From NCBI GenBank assembly GCA_036898165.1, contig CM072533.1:20238001-20302000 (forward strand): 64,000 bases of DNA. Direction: 5' to 3'. This DNA comes from Silybum marianum. Its lineage: Eukaryota; Streptophyta; Magnoliopsida; Asterales; Asteraceae. The notes beneath the pieces are model-generated. The model worked only from the letters and a program-made list of their open reading frames with translations, searched no databases and had not been told where the DNA came from. Positions 33,768-43,706 of this stretch are shown in pieces. Numbering within the stretch: position 1 is the stretch's first letter; each line of letters begins with the position of its first letter. The translations under genes were made by a program, and so were the position numbers.

Positions 33768-34821
33768 GACTCTGAGTCTCCTTCCACTCAGGTAACAACT
33801 TCTTCTATCTCTTTACCTTCTGAAAGTGACAACTTGTCAGCTCTCGATGCTATGACTGTTGATTTTTATAATGCTTTAAAGGGAAAGATTAAGGCCGAGA
33901 AAATAAACAATGATCTTTCTAAGCAATTAAAAAATTGCCACATAAGAATCAAAGAACTTTCTAAAATAGAGGAACCTCTTAAGGACTAAGTCTTTTCAAA
34001 TCAAACCATAAGCATTGAGAAGCAGCAAGCTATCGCTGATAGGGAAAAGGCTATCGCTGATCTCAAGTCTGAAAAGGCAACCATCGAAGGATGGTGTAAG
34101 GCTTCTGATAAAGTCAATGAGATCATCAATGCCCAAATACCTATGAAAACAAGAAGTGGGTAGCTATAACCCTGAAAAGGAAGAATCAGAGAATGATCGT
34201 TCCATGCTCAAATTTGGAATGTTTGTCTCTTCTATCCCTGATCCTTCTACTTCAACTTCTTCCTCTTCTTCTAAAAAAAAGTTGCCTGTGATAAATTCCA
34301 AGAAGGTGATCAAGAACGAGTTTCTTGACCAAGTTCCTAAGAATAAGATCATTCAGAACAGGAACAAGAAATCCTCAGAGAAAAATTCTAAATCTGGGAA
34401 GAAGGTCTCTGACTTTTCTTAGAGACCAACCCCCAGAATTAAGGTCGATCTCACTCCTACCCTTGAAAAGGTTGTCATACCTCCAAGGACTATGGATAAA
34501 GGAATTCTTGGTCCTATCCCTGAAAATGTTCCTATTTTCTCTCTGAATTCCAAATCCTTTAAATATAGGAAGTGTTATCACTGTGGTGAAACTACCCACA
34601 GTGCAAGCAAATGTCCTAACGCTACTAGAGCTGATAAACTAGCTCATGGAAAGAAAATAGCTCAAGCTGACAAGTCAGCGAGAGTGAAACCCACCAAGGT
34701 TGCAAAACCACCAAAGGTGAAGATATCTACTGAAGAGAGTTCTTCAGCTAGTAGCTCCTCCGCCAATCCTCTATCTAACCAAGCAGTACCCATAGTAGTA
34801 TGGGTACCTTTAAACAATTAA
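33768..34821 (+). pseudogene. gag: F segment gag end
   Basis: SESDNLSALDAMTVDFYNALK starts the readable part, followed by a coiled-coil region with KQQAIADREKAIADLK. Ser/Lys-rich sequence follows (34156-34422), then TAG at 34420-34422 and, in the same or a neighbouring frame, FKYRKCYHCGETTHSASKCP, a CCHC knuckle near 34560-34618. It ends with VVWVPLNN and TAA 34819-34821. Stops near 33988 and 34160 show it is broken. Confidence 0.8.
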
Positions 34822-34838
34822 TCTTTTGTTGTATGTAG
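34804..34838 (+). promoter_or_regulatory. F segment gag-pol junction, intron-like GT...AG segment of 35 nt
   Basis: GTACCT at the WVP box, gag stop TAA inside, T-rich tract, end TTGTTGTATGTAG. The pol frame (AGT GCC AAA) starts in phase 0 right after it. Excision would restore gag-pol continuity although 35 nt is not a multiple of three. Confidence 0.4.
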
Positions 34839-36455
34839 AGTGCCAAAGGTATCTGGTATCATGATAGCGGATGCTCAAAGCATATGACTGGCAGAAAATC
34901 TCTGCTCTCTGACTACAAAGAAGAAGTTGGTCCATCAGTGACCTTTGGTGGAAATGGCAAAGGATACACTAAAGGTTATGGAATTCTATCCAACGGAGCC
35001 ACATCGTTTTCTCGTGTTGCCTACGTTGAGGGACTAAAGCACAATCTCTTGAGCGTTAGTCAGTTATGTGACAAAGACATCAAAGTTCTATTATTAAAGA
35101 ATAGATGTGCTGTCACTGACGGAAATGATAAGCTTGCCTTAACAGGCAAAAGAGTGGAAAATGTGTATGTCATAAATATGAATAGTTCTCACTCTGAGAA
35201 CATGTGCTTTATCTCTAAAGCATCCACTGACATAAACTGGTTATGGCATAAAGGACTCTCTCATCTCAACTTTAAGACAATAAATGAATTGTCTCAAAAA
35301 GATCTAGTCAGAGACCTCCCAAGTCATACCTTTACAAAGGAATGTCTTTGTTCAGCGTGTGAAAAGGGAAAGCTGACAGAAGCCTCCTTCAGGTCAAAGC
35401 AAATTTCTTCAGTGACCGCTCCTCTTCAGCTACTCCATATGGATATATTTGGAGCTGTCAATGTCCAATCTATTTCTGGAAAGAAATATACTTTAGTGAT
35501 TGTTGATGAATATTCCAGATACACATGGGTGTTCTTCCTTCGATCCAAAAGTGAAACCCCTGAAATGATAATTTCTTTTATCAAAAGGATGGAAGTTTAG
35601 AACAATCTAATTGTTCGATCCATAAGAAGTGATCATGGTACTGAATTTAAAAACAGTACTCTAGTAAACTTCTTTGAAAAAAAGGCATTTCTCACAACTT
35701 TTTCTCAGTAAGAACTCCTCGGCAAAACGGTGTTGCTGAAAGAAGAAATCGAACTATCATTGAAGCGGCTCGCTCAATGCTTAGCGAATCGCATCTACCG
35801 GCTCAGTTCTGGGCTGAAGCAGCCAACACAGCATGCTTCACTCAAAATCGATCGCTGATAGTAAAGCGATTTAAGAAGACCCCCTATGAATTGTTTCATG
35901 GAAGAAGACCTACTCTGAAATATTTCCATATTTTTGGATGTAGATGTTACATTCTGAATGACAGAGATCATTTGGGTAAATTTGATCCAAAAGCTGACGA
36001 TGGTATATTTCTTGGATACTCCTCTATATCTAAGTCCTTTAGAGTCTTCAACTAAAGAAGACAACATGTTGAAGAATCCATGCACGTTAACTTTGATGAA
36101 TCTCGTCCCATTCATACTTCTCATACTCATGATGATGATGAAGAATTGAATGCCTGGATGAGATCTCATTATGGGGAACCTGAAACATATTTCAGCAGTC
36201 AACCTCCTGCTGAAGAATGTGATGATGAAATCCCTGTAAATCCTTCAAGTGACAATCATCCATCTTCAGGGATGAATGTTACTCCTCTAAATCAGATTCC
36301 TGTTACTGACTCCTCTCTTGGAAGTTCTTCAGTGAACAACCAAACTACATCTGAAAATCAATTCCCTGAATTGATTCTAAATGAAGTACCTGTTGCTGAA
36401 ACAACAAGTACTATTCCAGAAACTAAAGAACAAGTCGTTGAATCTGCTGTTGATC
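34839..36455 (+). pseudogene. pol: F segment protease and integrase
   Basis: Protease GIWYHDSGCSKHMTG (DSG near 34862; first bases after 34856 lie in the open frame from 34884). Zinc finger WLWHKGLSHLNF...CLCSACEKGK (35240-35370). Integrase core: LHMDIFGAVN (first Asp), VDEYSRYTWVFFLRSKS, then a TAG at 35598, IRSDHGTEFKN (second Asp) and GVAERRNRTIIEAA (Glu). HFWAEA-type text reads PAQFWAEAANTACFTQNRSL, FHIFGCRCYILNDRDHLGKF follows and a stop is at about 36053. The linker runs to VVESAVD, where S5 gag text returns. All three catalytic residues are present but the frame is broken. Confidence 0.88.
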
Positions 36456-36931
36456 TTGCTAAGAAGAAGGAGCTTAATCCAACTTTAGTAACCAAGTATG
36501 AAGAGGATTGGTTAAACTGGAGTGATGGTGAATATGATGAAGAAGTAGCTCACTATGCCTCAAATTGCTATATGTGCCAAATGGATCCAGAAGATAAACA
36601 TGCGCATGATTCTGAGGTAATTTCTTTATCTTCTGAACTAAATTCTGAAATAGATTACTTTTCTGAACCAAATTTTGCACAACCTTCTAGAGATTCTGAA
36701 ATGCAAAATCAAGTTCAGAATATGTTTTCTAAATTTGAAAATCTTAGAAGCAGAATCAAAGGTGAAAGAATGTTGGTAAATCAATTCAGAGCTGAAAGTC
36801 AAATCTATAAACAAAATTGCCAAGAAGCTAAACAAATTCTTGAAAAAAATTCTGAAGAAAAATTATTATTAAAAGAAAAGATGGATAGTTTACAAAAGAT
36901 ATCATAAATGAAAAATCTGAAAAAGAAGTTT
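36456..36931 (+). repeat. Direct gag duplication, right copy
   Basis: See 33288-33767. Here the normal downstream gag sequence (GTTAAAATGAACTTTC) follows, so this copy is in the original context on its right side, and the left copy on its left side. Confidence 0.9.
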
Positions 36932-38480
36932 TGAATGTTAAAATGAACTTTCTAAATCAAGAAAGACTTGATCTTTACAAAAAGATTAAGGAATTGGAAG
37001 ATCTGAACTTTAAAAGAGGACAAACTGAACAGACTCTGAATATTTTGACAAACCAGACTCAGAATTCAAAAATTTACAACATAAAGGCAGGATTGGGATA
37101 TAATGAATGTCAAATTCTAAAAAAGGCACATGCAAATCTTTATGATTACTCAAAAATGAAAATTTTTAATGAAATTAACACAGGTCTCATATCCAAACCT
37201 GTTAATCTCTCTGTGTCTGAAAGAATTCCTTTTGGAAAATCAGAGACTCTATTTTCTGATGAAAAATCTCTTAATTCTGGCAAATCAGAGATAGTTTCTA
37301 AAAAAGAAGTAATAAATAAAAACATTACAAACATTTCTGAACTTACTTCTGAATCAAAAACTGTTTTTGAAGAAAAATCTGATCCATCTGTTAAAACTGC
37401 GAAAATTTCTGAATTATCTTCTGAACTCACTTCTGAAATTTTATCTATAGTTTTATCAGTGGATAATTTTGATAATAAATCAGAACATGAAGAAAAATAT
37501 GATGAATTTCCAGATGTTGAATCTTTACAAAACAATAAAGAGAATTCAGAAATTATTTTTGATAATTCTGATTATGAGTCTGAAAATATTTTAAATCAAA
37601 AATCTTTTGCATCTAGCATGACTCAGGATAAGTTCTCAAATTTAATAAATGCTTCAGACTCAAAAGATGATGATGATCATATGGTTCAAATCATTGATAA
37701 AGATGACTATTTATATGACTGAAGAAGAAATTTTAAAATCTGAAGCATCAAAATTATCTTCAGAAAAGTTTATTACTGTTTTTCTAAAACCAGAATTTCT
37801 GAAAACGGAAACTTCTTCTACTTCATCAAATAGTACTCCTATATCTACAAAAACATCTTTATCTTCAGTTAAATCTTCAATATAATCATCTGATTTTGTA
37901 ACCAGAGTGAAAATGTTTGAAAAAGGACAATCTTTAAATTCAACTTCTAAAGTTCATAATTCAAATTCTAAATCTGAAGTTAAAACTAAAGTAAGTAAAA
38001 GAATTTCTTATACTAATCTTCATTTCTTATCTTTTACAGAGCTATCCACATTAGTTTGGAGAAATAAAGGTGAAAGACTATCAAAGACTGACAAATTAGA
38101 TAGTTTTTCAAATTCAAAGAAAATTGATGTACCAATGATTAATAAAGTGAATAAAAGAACTTCTGTTGACAAGTCAAATAGTGTTGATTCTTGTTCATCT
38201 ACTGCTTTCTTAAATATTCTGAAGAATCATATTCACTACATTAATTGTGGTCATCATAATTTTCATCTGAAAAACAAATAAGAAAAATCTTGAGAAATCA
38301 ATTCAGAACTTCTCAGCAACATTGGCAAATAAATATAAAAATAAAAATAAAAATATTACTAAGAATGATAAATTCAAAAGTTCTGAACAAAATTCTGACT
38401 TTCAAAAGATTAAGTCAAAGTTCAGAAATTCAAAGTTTTTGACTAATCTCATTCTTAAATGGGTACCTAAATCTCAATAA
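36456..38480 (+). pseudogene. gag: S5 gag, second copy of the repeat and C-terminal part
   Basis: Begins with KKKELNPTLVTKYEEDWLNW, the second copy of the repeated gag segment, to about 36931. A one-base loss in an A-run at about 36898 breaks the frame. Coiled coil (36931-37090) leads to GLGYNECQILKKAHANLYDYS, then Ser/Glu-rich sequence rich in TCTGAA codons (37200-37880). Stops occur at 37722 and 37885. It ends with LILKWVPKSQ and TAA 38478-38480. Confidence 0.85.
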
Positions 38481-38492
38481 TCATTTTTGCAG
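38463..38492 (+). promoter_or_regulatory. S5 gag-pol junction, intron-like GT...AG segment of 30 nt
   Basis: GTACCTAAATCTCAATAA opens it (gag stop TAA inside), and ATTTTTGCAG closes it. The next codon ATA is in the pol frame. Here gag and pol are in the same frame, so stop readthrough would also work. Confidence 0.4.
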
Positions 38493-39767
38493 ATATGTCA
38501 TGTGTGGGTCTTAGATTCTGGATGTTCAAGACACATGACACCTTTCAAAGAACTTCTAACTGATTATCATGAAAGATATGGAGAAACAGTTAGCTTTGGA
38601 AACAATGCAAAAGGTTATGTGAGAGGATATGGAACTTTTTCCAAAGGAGATGTCAAAGTGATGAAGGTTTTCTATGTGGAAGGTCTAAAACATAATCTCT
38701 TCAGTATAAGTCAATTCTGTGACAAATATTGGAAGGTTAATTTTGATATAGACTACTGTCATGTTCTGAGTTCAGCAAACAAAAATGAGTTAATTGCTTA
38801 TAGAGATGGAGATATCTACACTGCAACTTTCACTACAAATGGTCAATTACAAGGAGTGTGTTATATTCCTACAACTATGAGAAATGATAGTTGGCTTTGG
38901 CATAGAAGAATGTCACACCTGAACTTTCAAAGCCATTTCTGAATTGGAAAGACACAACTCTGTAAGAGGACTACCAAAGATCAGATTTGAAAAGAATTCC
39001 TTATGTTCTGCATGTGAACTAGGGAAGATCAAAAGAAGCTCCCATCCTCTGAAAATGCTATCTTCATGTAAAGCTCCACTTGAAATGCTACATATGGATT
39101 TGTGTGGACCAATGAAGACTCAAAGCATGGGTGGAAAGAAATATATTCTTGTGATTGTAGATGAATATTCAAGATATACTTGGGTTGAATTCTTAAGACT
39201 CAAATCTGATACTTCTGAAAGACTCATTCCTGAAGAAAATACAAGTTCTTCTTCAACTACCAGTTCAAAAGATCAGAATTGATAATGGCACAGAATTTAC
39301 AAACTCTACACTTCAGAATTTTTTGGAATCTGTTGGTATATCACATAATTTTTCCGCTGCTAGAACTCCCCAACAGAATGGTGTTGTTGAAAGGAAAAAT
39401 AGAACTTTGGTAGAAGCTGCAAAGACCATGCTGGCATATTCTGAACTACCTTTATCTCTGTGCGGCCGAAGCAATTGCAACTGCATGTTTTACTCAGAAC
39501 ATGACAATTCTGAATAGAAAATTACTTAAAACTCCTTATGAAATTATTAAACAAAGAAAACCCTCTATTGATTATTTTAAAAAATTTGGTTGCAGGTGTT
39601 TTCTTCTGAATGATACACACCATCTAGATAAATTTTCACCTAAGGGTACAGCTGGTATCTTTGTTGGCAATTCTCAAAGATCCAAATCATACATAGTACT
39701 TATCAAAGGAACACAAAGAATCATTGAGACTTCAAATATTAGATTTAATGAGCCAACAATGACTTCT
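38493..39767 (+). pseudogene. pol: S5 protease and integrase, left part
   Basis: Protease HVWVLDSGCSRHMTPF (DSG near 38514). Zinc finger WLWHRRMSHLNF...SLCSACELGK with a frameshift/stop near 38940. Integrase core LHMDLCGPMKTQS (first Asp), VDEYSRYTWVEFLRLKSD, frameshift near 39225, RIDNGTEF (second Asp) and GVVERKNRTLVEAA (Glu). It continues through FGCRCFLLNDTHHLDKF to RFNEPTMTSC. At 39767 S6 interrupts; the gene resumes at 51861. Confidence 0.9.
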
Positions 39768-40344
39768 TGTTAGAATATTTCTTTATGTAAAAGTATGTAA
39801 TCAGAAATCTTAAGTATTTTCACAGAAGCTTATCCAGAAGATGCCAGAGCTGCTGATTTCTCTAAGTGTTTAGAACACAGATGCTCCCAGAGGCTTGGAC
39901 AACCTCTGTGGACCTCTGTGAATCAGCGGTTATTTCCAGCACACGTGCTTGCTGACGTGGACAGTCATGCGACTTATGCTCAACAGAATTTGTTACAATA
40001 TTCCATGACGTGTCTCTTCTTCATTGGCTGATGCTTTGACTTTCTCTCTCACTATAGTATAAATAGAATTCATTTCTTGTATTGTAAGGTTAAGATTTGA
40101 GAGGAGAGAAAATACGTGAGAGTTCCTATATTGAGAGAGAAATAGTTCTTCAGTGCTGTAATCATCAGCATATTAAATACATTGGATCTTCAACATCTTT
40201 ATTCATTGATTTGAATTGTTTAAATGTTTATCGTTGTTTGATTACCTTATTGTTGAATACAGTAGATTGTTCTTCCGCTCACTCTGTTATCTTTCGTAAT
40301 TAAATCTACTGAATATAGAGTAATTAGGGATCTGGGTTTCAACA
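39768..40344 (+). repeat. S6 5' LTR
   Basis: TGTTAGAATATTTC...GGTTTCAACA. TATA box TATAAATAG at 40058-40066. Upstream are ACGT-core sites: CACGTG 39942-39947, TGACGTGG 39953-39960 and TGACGTGT near 40005. The short ORF after the TATA box also occurs in the 3' LTR and is not a gene. Confidence 0.95.
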
Positions 40345-40623
40345 ATTGGTATCAGAGCTTTCTAATCAAGCTTTTGATTAGTCGATCTCATCCGATTTTG
40401 GAGAATCCCTACTCTATTTTGTTTGTTTCTCGCGATTTAGATTACTGTTCTTCACTCTACCCTATTTTTCGAGATTTTGTGAAATTCAGTACAAAATTCT
40501 CAAATCAGTGGTTATCTTAGATCTAAATCACCTCATAACTCTCTCCAGTTTTTATTTTTTAAACGTTTTCGATTTCAATTAATCGTCAAATATTAAACTC
40601 CTTCATCCAAATTTCTGCTGAAA
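40345..40623 (+). other. S6 primer-binding site and leader
   Basis: TGGTATCAGAGCT at 40348-40360 matches the initiator tRNA-Met complement. TTTTTCGAGATTTTGTGAAA (about 40465-40484) corresponds to the conserved leader block of S1 and S3. Gag starts at ATG 40624. Confidence 0.9.
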
Positions 40624-43600
40624 ATGGCTAATCAAGGTATGACCTCCATGTTCTCCGCTGGTTCTTTAACCAAGCCCCCAACGTTGATCAGGGAAGAATA
40701 TCCTCAATGGAAAGTGAGGATGGTGAATTTTTTGGAAGGGATGGACACTAATCTATATGACACAATCTTAAACGGTCCTTATGTACCCATGGTCAAACTC
40801 CCAAGGATCCCAGCAACCACTGAAAGTGATGAAGTTCCTGAAAAAATGGTTCCCAAAGCAAAAAGGCTACTGATCATGGCTCTTCCAAATGACATTTTCA
40901 TATCCCTTGATTCCTGCGAGACGGCTAAGGAATTATGGGATCAACTAGCAAATCAATTCGAAGGAGGCTCAAAGATGAAAAAGAACAGACGAGCACAAGC
41001 CCTAAACGAGTATAACGCATTTCAAGCACTACCTGACGAAACTCTTGAGCAAAACTATCATTGGTTTAATACCCTGATTAACATGTGCAAGAGATGTGAA
41101 ATTGCTCGCTCAAATGAAGAAAACAATGTTCTGTTTTTAAAAAGGCTCAATCCAGAATGGTCAAATCTAACCATGTCACTTCAAGCCAATCAAGATCTTG
41201 AGGAATGGTCACTGCATGATGTGTATGGTACTTTGCAAGCCCATGAGAAGGAGGTTCTACTGAAGAAAACAACTGTTGGAGGTCAACTCTGGGAAGAAAA
41301 ACAGAGAAAATGCAAAGAAAGGAAAGAAGGCATTTGTCTCAGAGGTCAACTCAGAACCATCTGACTCAAAAGATGAAGATATAAGTGCCTTCGCTGAATC
41401 TTTGGCACTTATAACCAGACAGTTTAACAGAAGATTTGGAAGCAAGTCATTTCAAGGGAACAGAGGCAACAACAGGACATACACCCCATATGCGCCAAGG
41501 ACTGAGAACAACCAGAGGCAGGAAGCTCATAAGGCAGAGAAGGTAGAAGGAGAGAAGGAAGAGGAAGGAAAGAAGAACGTGTGTTACAGATGTGGAAAAC
41601 CGGGGCATTTTGCAAAGGAATGCAAGGGCACAATAGTAAAAGATAAGGCTTATTACAAAAATAAGTACAAATACAATCGCACAGAAAGGGCAAAGTTTGC
41701 TGAGCAAGAGAACTGGATATCTGACAAATCCAGTGGAGAAGAAGACATCCTCTGTGGAATGGCTATGACAGACTCAGAAGTTCAGCCCTCTGAGACTCCA
41801 GTTTGCATCACTTCTACTTCCTCTGAACTTGAAAACACAGTTTTAAACTTAACTTTTGAATTTGAAAAAATAAAACAGAAGCTTGTTGATGAAAAGAGAG
41901 TTCGAAAAGACCTTGAAATATCTCTTTCCAAAACAGAAAGGGCAAGAGATATTTACCAGAAAGAAATGAACATAGCAATAAAAGGAAAACAAGAACTCTC
42001 TGTGGATATTGAAAACATTTTACAAAAACACAAATCCATAGAGACTCTGTTCAAAGAAGAGATTGCAAATTTTAAACAACTTCTGAAGGAAAAGGACAGA
42101 GAAATTAAAGATAAAGAAAGTGATAGATTAAACTCTGTCGCTATTTCCAATTACTGGGTAAAAGAAAGGGAGGTCATGCATATAGAACTTGAGAAAAACA
42201 AGCTTCAAATTAAAAATTATTTAGAAGCTCAAAAAGTGCATGATAAGATCAATACACAAGTAGGGAAAACAGGCCTTGGCTTCGAGGATCTGGATCCCTA
42301 CACGTGTAAAAAGAGATCCACATTAACTTGTATTTTGCATGGGTAAGGAACAAAAATCTGATTTTCCCATCATATACCAAAAATCAGCTTTTAAACGCTC
42401 CAAGTATGAGAATGGACATAGTCCCAGAAGGTTAAAATTCAAAAACATAAGATACTCCTCTGGATCAAAAGCTCAAGTCAATCTAAAGCATGTCCAGAAG
42501 AAGAACAATATCTTTATGTTTGGATCCTTCTCTCAAATCACTTTAAACCCAGAAGCTGATGCATTTATACCCAGGCATGCAGAAGAGAACTTAAGATCTA
42601 TGTTTGAAAATGACATCATTGAAACTCTGGAAAAGAGCATGTTGTCAGAATTTGCATCAATCTTTGAACAAGACATTCTTCAAACAGTGAATGAATGCTT
42701 CCTAAATGAAAATTCAAAAACTGATGCTATCCTTTCAAAACCTCCAGAGATAACTCCCTGTTCCTTCATTGATCTAAATCTTTCAGAAAGTCAAGACAAG
42801 GATAAACACGAATACTATCCCTAGGAAAACAATGATCAGGACTCTGATTTCTTTGAATCTTCGGAAGCTCTCTTGCTGAAATTTGTAAATCAAGAGATCA
42901 ATACTTTTGAAAAAGAATTCACAATTCAAAATGATTCTTTATCAAAACCATGTGAATTCACAGAAGTCAGAGCTGCGGGCCCAGAAGCTTTTAAACTTTC
43001 TAATGGGATACCAAATTCTTCTGTTCCCACAAGGATACAAAGAAAAAAGTTTCCTATTCATCCAGATTTTCTTGGGATGTGTATTCAAGCTAAAACAAGT
43101 CTTGAGCTTGAAAAAGAAAACGCAAAAAGAGCACCCGTTTTCAAGCAAAACTCCAACTTCAAGTTCTCTGGTCAAACTTCTCAGAAGCCAAAGTTCTCAA
43201 CCGAACAAAAAGCTAAATGAAATTCTAATTCATCTGCTTCTCATGTTTCAGTGAATCATTCGAAAGCTCAAGTTAAAGAGAATCAGAGAAAGCCAACGGA
43301 GAAAAATTCAAGAGTTCAGAGAAATAAATCTAGACTAGATAAGGAATTTAAAATTTTCGATGCTAGAATAGATTCACATAAGAACTATTGTAATTATCAT
43401 TCCAGAAATGAAAATTCCATGAATTCTTTTTTGTCTCAGAACTCTGAATGCTTTTCTTTGTTCTTAAAGTTAAAACAATTCTTCTGTAAATCATATGGCT
43501 ATTTCTCTTATAAGCCTAAGAAAAGTTACTATAATAACCAGAAGCAAAGATTTCAAAAAACAGAGACCTCTGAAACAAAACCCAGAGGATCTGAACATTT

Positions 43601-43694
43601 TAGAAAACCATCGTTTCCACAGAGAAACTCTGCAATGAATCCAATAGCTAACATTAAGGTACCCATTATGAAATGGGTTCCTAAATCTCTCTGA
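40624..43694 (+). pseudogene. gag: S6 gag, broken
   Basis: Starts MANQGMTSMFSAGSLTKPPT. Gag core to LQAHEKEVLLKKTTVGG (about 41282), where a frameshift leads to the next frame with FAESLALITRQFNRRF, zinc knuckle CYRCGKPGHFAKEC (about 41584-41625) and a coiled coil. A second frameshift is at about 42340. From there one frame runs to the end except for TAG 42822-42824 and TGA 43218-43220. Both stops fall where S3 has Trp (PWEND and KWKS), so both look like G-to-A changes. It ends MKWVPKSL with TGA 43692-43694. Confidence 0.9.
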
Positions 43695-43706
43695 TTCTAT
43701 GTGCAG
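43677..43706 (+). promoter_or_regulatory. S6 gag-pol junction, intron-like GT...AG segment of 30 nt
   Basis: GTTCCTAAATCTCTCTGA opens it (gag stop TGA inside) and TTCTATGTGCAG closes it; pol continues with ACC CAG CGT in phase 0. The second base pair after GT differs from the other elements (GTTCC instead of GTACC). Confidence 0.4.

Larger units (their letters stand above)
33768..36455 (+). other. F segment: part of a different Sirevirus without LTRs
   Basis: About 2.69 kb inside S5 with its own gag end, protease and integrase, but no LTR, PBS, RT or TSD. Left edge is where GAAGTTTTGA of S5 changes to CTCTGAGTCTCC; right edge is GATCTTGCTAAGAAGAAGG, where S5 gag resumes. It reads like a piece taken up by template switching during reverse transcription. 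Confidence 0.8.

Noticed and set aside
40097..40303. Small ORF repeated at 51613-51819
   Set aside because: It is the same LTR sequence at both ends of S6, not a gene pair.
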